Assembly (NCBI GenBank): GCA_964619585.1
Contig: CAZUCO010000002.1
Location: forward strand, 62,001 to 126,000
DNA length: 64,000 nt
Reading direction: 5' to 3'
From: JASLCR01 sp964619585
Lineage (GTDB): Bacteria; Patescibacteriota; Saccharimonadia; Saccharimonadales; Saccharimonadaceae
Below are positions 59,019 through 64,000 of the stretch, piece after piece (position 1 is the first letter of the stretch; every line of letters begins with the position of its first letter). Both the position numbers and the translations under genes were made by a program. The notes under the pieces are model-generated. The model was given only the letters and a program-made list of their open reading frames with translations, was not told where the DNA came from and did no database searches.

Positions 59019-59105
59019 GCGAAGCACGAGGCGTTAGCCGAGCTTTAGCGGGAGGAGTAAATTTTTGGATTCATTCCAAAAATGACACGGAGGGCAGAGC
59101 CTTCC
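59019..59105 (+). repeat. Three-hairpin structured repeat, copy B
   Basis: GCGAAGCACGA, hairpin 1 GGC-GTTA-GCC (the three stem pairs partly inverted relative to copy A), GAGC, a G/A-rich spacer, hairpin 2 ATTTTTGG/CCAAAAAT with loop ATTCATT, the conserved ACGGAGG, and hairpin 3 GGAGGGC-AGA-GCCTTCC. It ends 12 bases before the ATG of the DUF6504-like gene. The remaining part of the 268-base gap (58850-59018) holds no gene I can see. Confidence 0.65.
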
Positions 59106-59117
59106 TGGGGAATTACT

Positions 59118-59381
59118 ATGAATGATGAAACTTTTTTAAACGAACAAATAGAAGTGATTGCTATCTTTCGGCCTGGGCGGACCATGTGTGAACCAGTACG
59201 ATTTCGCCGGGCAAATGGGCGAGTAGTAGAAATAGAAGAGATCGGCCTCAGGCATCCGACCGTGCAAGGGAAGCGGACAGTTCATATGTTTGACGTGACC
59301 GATGGTGGTGCGGATTACCGACTAGAATTTGATAGCGAGCGGCTGACGTGGCGACTCACCATGGAGGGTGACCATGCTTGA
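59118..59381 (+). CDS. DUF6504-like small protein paired with DinB
   Basis: 87 residues, beta-rich: LNEQIEVIAIFRPGRTMCEPVRFRRANGRVVEIEEIG then VHMFDVTDGGADYRLEFDSERLTWRLTMEG. The layout (strand-rich, closing W-L) resembles DUF6504 proteins found beside Y-family polymerases. It overlaps dinB by 8 bases. Role unknown; perhaps a polymerase accessory. Confidence 0.5.
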   Translation: MNDETFLNEQIEVIAIFRPGRTMCEPVRFRRANGRVVEIEEIGLRHPTVQGKRTVHMFDVTDGGADYRLEFDSERLTWRLTMEGDHA

Positions 59382-60621
59382 CACTTCCCGCCCGCTTATC
59401 ATGCACATTGACCTCAATAGTTGTTTTGCGACGGTAGAGCAGCAAGCGAGGCCACGACTGCGCGGACGACCAGTGGCGATTGTGAACCGTCGTACTGAAC
59501 ATACGATGATCGTCACCTGTAGTTACGAGGCGAAAGCAAAGGGCGTGAAGCTCGGTATGCGCCTGAAGGATGCACTTGTACTATGCCCTGATTTAGTAGG
59601 CTTAGAAAGCGATCCGCCAAAGTATAAATACGTCTATCATCAACTGATGCGAATTATGAATGATTATTCGGCACATGTACGTATGAAGAGTATCGATGAG
59701 GGGGTGATTGACTTTGGTGAAACGACCGAACGAATAGCGGGAAGAGATATCGTCGAGATCGGTCACGAGATTAAACAGCGGCTATGGGATGAAGTAGGGA
59801 TAGCGATGAACTGTAATGTCGGCATTGCTACGAACCGCTTTTTGGCTAAAACTGCCGCTTCCCTGCACAAGCCAAATGGTCTGGATGTCATTACTCACGA
59901 GAACCTGCGCGAAGTGTTTGCCAGTCTTGAGCTAACTGATCTAACAGGAATAGCGGGACGCATGGAGCATCGGTTAAATGCCGTTGGTATTTTCACGCCG
60001 CTTGATTTCTTAGATGCGAGTGAGGAGACGCTACGCCAGCAGGTATTTAAAAGTATCGATGGGACGTATTGGTATAAACGACTCCGTGGATGGGAAGTAG
60101 ATAAGCGTGATTTTCCGCTGAGAAGTGCAGGGCGACAATATGTGTTGGAGCGCTATAAAATGCCGCGAGCCGAGGTGCTGCAACGACTACATCATCTATG
60201 TGAGGAGGTAGGTTGGAAAGTGCGCTCTCAAGGATTGGTTGCCAGGGGTGTCCACGTACATGCCAGGGGATATCATCACGAAGGTACTGGCTGGGGCGGG
60301 AAGTATTGGCACGCTCGCCATATGGCCACCCTTCCCTTTTTCTCAAATCAGGCCATCTACGATCAAGCAGCTCGTTTGTTTCAGTCAGCTCCCCCACTTG
60401 TCAAAGAAATTGGAGTGACATGTTATGAGTTGAGTGAACCAGAAGATAACCAGCTCAGTATCTTTGGTGATGAGCTGGCTCGTGACCGGGCGATAACGAG
60501 CGCAATTGATGAGATTAATGGTCGCTACGGAAAACGGGTCATTCACTCGGCAGATACGCTTCCAACGAATATGATGGTGAAAGAAAAAATTCCTTTTGGC
60601 TCGACGCGATATATGGATTAG
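59374..60621 (+). CDS. dinB: Y-family DNA polymerase (DinB/UmuC-like)
   Basis: 415 residues; ATG after GGAGGGTG. Catalytic palm: IMHIDLNSCFATVEQQ and MKSIDEGVIDFG (metal acids); thumb with GIATNRFLAKTAASLHKPNG and TGIAGRMEHRLNAVGI; little-finger domain; and near 365 NQLSIFGDE, a beta-clamp binding motif (QLSLF-like). It performs error-prone translesion synthesis. Operon with the DUF6504-like protein. Confidence 0.93.
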   Translation: MLDTSRPLIMHIDLNSCFATVEQQARPRLRGRPVAIVNRRTEHTMIVTCSYEAKAKGVKLGMRLKDALVLCPDLVGLESDPPKYKYVYHQLMRIMNDYSAHVRMKSIDEGVIDFGETTERIAGRDIVEIGHEIKQRLWDEVGIAMNCNVGIATNRFLAKTAASLHKPNGLDVITHENLREVFASLELTDLTGIAGRMEHRLNAVGIFTPLDFLDASEETLRQQVFKSIDGTYWYKRLRGWEVDKRDFPLRSAGRQYVLERYKMPRAEVLQRLHHLCEEVGWKVRSQGLVARGVHVHARGYHHEGTGWGGKYWHARHMATLPFFSNQAIYDQAARLFQSAPPLVKEIGVTCYELSEPEDNQLSIFGDELARDRAITSAIDEINGRYGKRVIHSADTLPTNMMVKEKIPFGSTRYMD

Positions 60622-60638
60622 GCGTAGAATGTATAGTG

Positions 60639-61097
60639 ATGAGAGAAATTATACGTGATATTGTCGGTGGAGTCATTGTATCGGCGGATGGAAGAGTTCT
60701 CCTCGGACACAATGTGAAGGGCGGTGTCTTTGACGATAAGTGGGTGGTGCCAGGTGGTGGCGTAGAGGAGCATGAGACGAAAGATGATGCGTTGAAGCGT
60801 GAAATGCTTGAAGAGACAGGGATTGATATCTCTGGGGCAAAGATTACTCCCTTTGAGACTATACTTTCAGCAAGTACTGAGAAAACTCTGCGTGATACGA
60901 GTGAGCGTGTAATGGTCCATATGACATTCTATGACTCGCTGATTGCATTGCCAGTTAATTCAGATAAAGCGGTAATTGTGCCAGGTGATGACTATAGGGA
61001 TGGCCAGTGGGTTGACCCAACTACCCTCACCGGTCTTGATCTAGCAGTGCCAACGAGACAACGTCTTGAAGAGGCGGGGATACTAAATGGTAAGTAA
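60639..61097 (+). CDS. Nudix hydrolase
   Basis: 152 residues with an intact Nudix box GGGVEEHETKDDALKREMLEETGID. DKWVVPGGGVEE and VMVHMTFYDS are typical. Substrate unknown; sugar-nucleotide or oxidised-nucleotide types possible. TAGAAT (60625-60630) lies 8 bases upstream. First gene of an operon with a small membrane protein and tilS (overlap 11 bases). Confidence 0.9.
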   Translation: MREIIRDIVGGVIVSADGRVLLGHNVKGGVFDDKWVVPGGGVEEHETKDDALKREMLEETGIDISGAKITPFETILSASTEKTLRDTSERVMVHMTFYDSLIALPVNSDKAVIVPGDDYRDGQWVDPTTLTGLDLAVPTRQRLEEAGILNGK

Positions 61098-61266
61098 GCG
61101 TACAGTGATGTTTGGAGCTGTCGGCGGCATGGTTATTGGTGGCGCGGTGCCTTTCTTGTGGGGAGACTATAATAGTTTTGATCTTCCTAATGTCCTGACA
61201 ACAATGGCAGGAGGGTTCCTGGGTATTTGGCTGGCTGTCTGGCTGGGCAAGCGTTTTGATTTTTGA
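61087..61266 (+). CDS. 59-residue two-helix membrane protein
   Basis: Reads MVSKRTVMFGAVGGMVIGGA with PFLWGDYNSFDLPNVLTTM and AGGFLGIWLAVWLGKRFDF: two hydrophobic segments with Gly zippers. Overlaps the Nudix gene by 11 bases and tilS by 1 base (TGATG), which strongly supports that it is translated. Size and layout recall AtpI/AtpZ-like proteins, but this is not established. Confidence 0.65.
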   Translation: MVSKRTVMFGAVGGMVIGGAVPFLWGDYNSFDLPNVLTTMAGGFLGIWLAVWLGKRFDF

Positions 61267-62132
61267 TGAAGTATATAGTTGCAGTATCTGGCGGTGTGGA
61301 TTCGGTGGTGTTGCTCGATATGCTCGTGCACGGTCGCTTAGAAATAGGCACAAGGCAGAATCCTTCTGAAATTGTTGTTGCTCATTTTGAGCATGGTATT
61401 CGTGGTGAGGTGTCAAAAGCTGATGCACGGTTTGTAGAAGCTTTGAGTCAAAAATATAGATTGAAATATGAAATTGGATATGGAAATTTGACTAAAAGTA
61501 CCTCCGAGGCCACTGCTCGTGAAAAACGATACGAGTTTCTCCAAAAAGTCGCGAAAAAATATGGCGGAAAAATAGTGACTGCCCATCATGCGGATGATCT
61601 GATCGAGACAGTGGCAATTAATTTAGTGAGAGGTACCGGTTGGCGGGGTTTGGCGGTATTTGGAGATAAAAACATTACTCGCCCTCTCCTATCAAAAACA
61701 AAAATAGAACTGTACGACTATGCTCTGAAAGAGGGACTCGAATGGGTGGAGGACGAGACTAATCAGACTGACCAGTATCTTAGGAATCGTATACGACGTC
61801 TTGTGTTTCGGTTGAGCGATAAGACGAAGCAACGGCTCTGTGATTATTGGACTATGCAGTCAAAGTTGGCATCTTCTATCGATCAAGCTGCATCCGATTT
61901 CACTGAGGTTGAGCTTAGGCATCGCTATTTCTTTATTATGATTCCTGATAAAGTGGCGATTGAATTACTAAGGTCAATTACTGCCGCCAAACTTACAAGG
62001 CCACAACTATCCAGTGCGCTCCTTGCAATTAAAACGTATCGAGCAGGTCAAATATTCGAAGCTGGAGCGGGGATTCAGTTTGAATTTACGAGCAACCATT
62101 TTATTGTAAAAAACAGTAGTCCAGTGCTATAA
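61266..62132 (+). CDS. tilS: tRNA(Ile)-lysidine synthetase TilS
   Basis: 288 residues, a short form without full C-terminal domains. PP-loop IVAVSGGVDSVVLLDML, then VVAHFEHGIRG, TAHHADDLIETVAINLVRGTGWRGL and RPLLSKTKIEL...WVEDETNQTDQYLRNRIR. It attaches lysine to C34 of tRNA-Ile2(CAU); such a tRNA is at 48.2 kb. Confidence 0.93.
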   Translation: MKYIVAVSGGVDSVVLLDMLVHGRLEIGTRQNPSEIVVAHFEHGIRGEVSKADARFVEALSQKYRLKYEIGYGNLTKSTSEATAREKRYEFLQKVAKKYGGKIVTAHHADDLIETVAINLVRGTGWRGLAVFGDKNITRPLLSKTKIELYDYALKEGLEWVEDETNQTDQYLRNRIRRLVFRLSDKTKQRLCDYWTMQSKLASSIDQAASDFTEVELRHRYFFIMIPDKVAIELLRSITAAKLTRPQLSSALLAIKTYRAGQIFEAGAGIQFEFTSNHFIVKNSSPVL

Positions 62133-62188
62133 TTAACAGAAGTAGATAAATCGCAGGTCATCTCCAGGAAGGAACAATTGCTACCCTT

Positions 62189-64000
62189 ATGCCAAGTCGC
62201 CCAAAACCACCAAAAAAATCATTCTCAAACATTATGCGTTTAGGACTATTCTGGACACTCATGGTAGCCATAGTTGTTGGTATTGTGTGGTTGGGATCAC
62301 CGAGTGGCAACCTTAAAGAAGTACCGGTTTCGGGTGTGATTGAGCGTGCAAACAAAGGTGAGATTTCCAAGATTCAAGGACAAGGTGATGATCTGAAGAT
62401 CACTCCAAAGGGTCAAAAAGAGCCAACTGAGCGATCTTATATCCAGGGTGGTGTCAGTACACTTGTGAAGGATAATGTCTTGAACGAACAAGGCAAGAAG
62501 GTGTTGAGCGATAGTGCACCAAGCCAAACAGGCAATACGCTCTGGACACTTGCGACAATCTTTGTGCCTGTACTGCTAATCGGTGCCTTGTTCCTCTTTA
62601 TGATGCGACAAGCACAAGGCCAGAATAATCAAGCACTTGGTTTTGGTAAAAGTAAGGCAAAGCTGTATGGCCTCGATAAAGAAAAGGTAGTATTTGATGA
62701 TATTGCAGGCAACGATGCGGCAAAGCAAGATCTTGAAGAAGTTGTTGACTTCCTGAAGCATCCTAAAAAATATCAAGAACTTGGCGCCAAGATTCCAAAG
62801 GGTGTACTGCTTGTCGGTAATCCGGGTACGGGTAAGACAATGCTTGCACGAGCAGTTGCAGGTGAGGCAAACGTACCATTCTTCTCGATCTCTGGTTCAG
62901 AGTTCGTGGAAATGTTTGTGGGTGTCGGTGCGAGCCGTGTACGAGATCTATTCGCAAAGGCGAAAAAGAATGCACCAGCGATTATCTTCATCGATGAGAT
63001 TGATGCCGTGGGTCGTAAGCGTGGCTCGGGTATGGGCGGTGGTCATGACGAGCGTGAGCAGACACTCAACCAAATCCTTGTCGAGATGGATGGCTTCGAG
63101 ACAGGTACAAATGTGATTGTGCTTGCGGCAACAAACCGTGCTGACGTGCTTGACCCTGCTCTGCTGCGTCCTGGCCGTTTTGACCGCCGGACGAACATTA
63201 TGCTCCCAGAGCGTAAAGATCGTGAAGCAATTCTGAAGGTTCATTTTAAGAATAAGCCAACAGACCCAACGGTAAATCTCGACAAGTTGGCAGCTAAGAC
63301 TGCTGGTTCAAGCGGAGCAGATCTCGCGAATATCGCCAACGAAGCTGCTATTATCGCCGCTCGTCGTAATGCCAAGCACATCAACAACCGCGACCTAACT
63401 GAGGCGTTTGAAAAAGTTGCAATTGGACCAGAACGAAAAGCGAAGGTTATGAATGAGAAGGAAAAGCAATTGACGGCTTATCACGAGGCAGGTCATGCGA
63501 TTGTTGGACATATCCTTCCTGACTCTGATCCAGTTCACAAAGTCACAATTATTCCACGTGGTGGCACCGGTGGTGTGACATGGTTCTTGCCACCAGAGGA
63601 CAAGAGTTACACGAATGTCTATGAGTTCAAAGACATTCTCGCACGTGCGCTCGGCGGTCGTATTGCTGAAAAGATAATCTATGGCAATGATGGAATCACG
63701 ACAGGTGCGGGTAGTGATCTTCGCAAGGCCACTGAGATCGCTCGAGACATGGTTATCGAGCAAGGTATGGGGATGAAGCTGCGTGACCAAGTCTTCCATG
63801 AAGATAATGGTGGTATGGTGTTCGACAAAATTACACACGAGCGTCCATACAGCGATGACACAGCAAAGGAGATCGACAGTGAGGTCCGAACCCTGATGCA
63901 AGAGGCTGCTAAAAGAGCTGAGACTGTCCTCAAGCACAATCGTAAAAGTCTCGATGCGCTTGCCGAGGCGCTCCTCAAGGAAGAGACCTTGGAAGAAGCT
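62189..64000 (+). CDS. ftsH: ATP-dependent zinc metalloprotease FtsH (3' end outside window)
   Basis: 604 codons present, no stop before the window ends. Two transmembrane helices (about 15-34 and 118-137) flank an external domain. AAA domain with Walker A GNPGTGKT (near 208; Asn replaces the usual second Pro), Walker B IIFIDEIDAVG, SRH motif RPGRFDRR. The protease domain has HEAGH near 432 and TGAGSDLRKAT. It degrades membrane and regulatory proteins. AGGAAGGA precedes the ATG by about 14 bases; TATAAT lies in the end of tilS. Confidence 0.95.
   Translation, partial: MPSRPKPPKKSFSNIMRLGLFWTLMVAIVVGIVWLGSPSGNLKEVPVSGVIERANKGEISKIQGQGDDLKITPKGQKEPTERSYIQGGVSTLVKDNVLNEQGKKVLSDSAPSQTGNTLWTLATIFVPVLLIGALFLFMMRQAQGQNNQALGFGKSKAKLYGLDKEKVVFDDIAGNDAAKQDLEEVVDFLKHPKKYQELGAKIPKGVLLVGNPGTGKTMLARAVAGEANVPFFSISGSEFVEMFVGVGASRVRDLFAKAKKNAPAIIFIDEIDAVGRKRGSGMGGGHDEREQTLNQILVEMDGFETGTNVIVLAATNRADVLDPALLRPGRFDRRTNIMLPERKDREAILKVHFKNKPTDPTVNLDKLAAKTAGSSGADLANIANEAAIIAARRNAKHINNRDLTEAFEKVAIGPERKAKVMNEKEKQLTAYHEAGHAIVGHILPDSDPVHKVTIIPRGGTGGVTWFLPPEDKSYTNVYEFKDILARALGGRIAEKIIYGNDGITTGAGSDLRKATEIARDMVIEQGMGMKLRDQVFHEDNGGMVFDKITHERPYSDDTAKEIDSEVRTLMQEAAKRAETVLKHNRKSLDALAEALLKEETLEEA

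Noticed and set aside
59082..59117. An upstream start for the DUF6504-like protein at 59082
   Set aside because: That ATG lies inside the conserved hairpin repeat; the ATG at 59118 is outside it and begins the conserved-looking part.

Overview
The window looks like a chromosomal stretch of a small-genome bacterium of the candidate phyla radiation, most probably Candidatus Saccharibacteria (TM7). This is inference from gene content and style; no rRNA gene is present to confirm it. The supporting signs are tight packing with many 1-11 base overlaps, standard stop usage (TGA ends several genes), ComEC with a type IV pilin, secreted proteins with a sortase-like APDTG tail, a LysM-CHAP wall hydrolase, stand-alone redox proteins, and no biosynthetic operons. 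By eye the base composition is mid-40s percent GC, apart from one clearly GC-richer cassette at about 47.66-48.12 kb.

Layout. 0-13.5 kb: transport and envelope (ArsR-MMPL, sortase-anchored SGNH esterase, alpha-CTD-like protein, LysM-CHAP, AbrB-MFS, CorA, DsbA-like, CBS protein, Kef antiporter). 13.5-28 kb: aspS with a structured leader, small envelope genes, dnaK and dnaJ each under CIRCE operators, FKBP, a glycosidase-like protein, an FAD oxidase, the RimB-like/RimK pair and tRNA-Lys. 28-36 kb: C39-like protein, ComEC, pilin, MBL-AlkA and a 1023-residue surface adhesin. 36-48 kb: MsrA, a HELLH protein, a cluster-less MutY, MscS, TsaC-TrmB, HTH-Nudix-MazG, MurC, an ABC exporter and the GC-rich cassette. 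48-64 kb: tRNA-Ile2(CAU), an FtsB-like protein, initiator tRNA, MarR-fasciclin-DipZ, ChaB-SDR, a membrane protein/ATP-cone/FAD-oxidoreductase operon, elongator tRNA-Met, a two-component system, DUF6504-like/DinB, Nudix-small membrane protein-TilS, and the start of ftsH.

The genes form a few functional groups. An extracytoplasmic thiol system (DsbA-like, DipZ) could serve the paired cysteines of the surface adhesin. Heat-shock genes are controlled by HrcA/CIRCE. DNA uptake and repair are represented by ComEC, pilin, AlkA, MutY and DinB. tRNA maturation is represented by TsaC, TrmB and TilS, with all three CAU-anticodon tRNA classes present.

The most notable non-coding signals are: a ~90-base three-hairpin element in two copies with compensatory base changes; a dominant promoter layout in which the -10 hexamer lies about 6 bases before the ATG with no Shine-Dalgarno (leaderless mRNAs); -10 hexamers shared palindromically by divergent genes; an orphan short transcription unit at 9.7 kb; and structured leaders or tails at aspS and at 44.8 kb.
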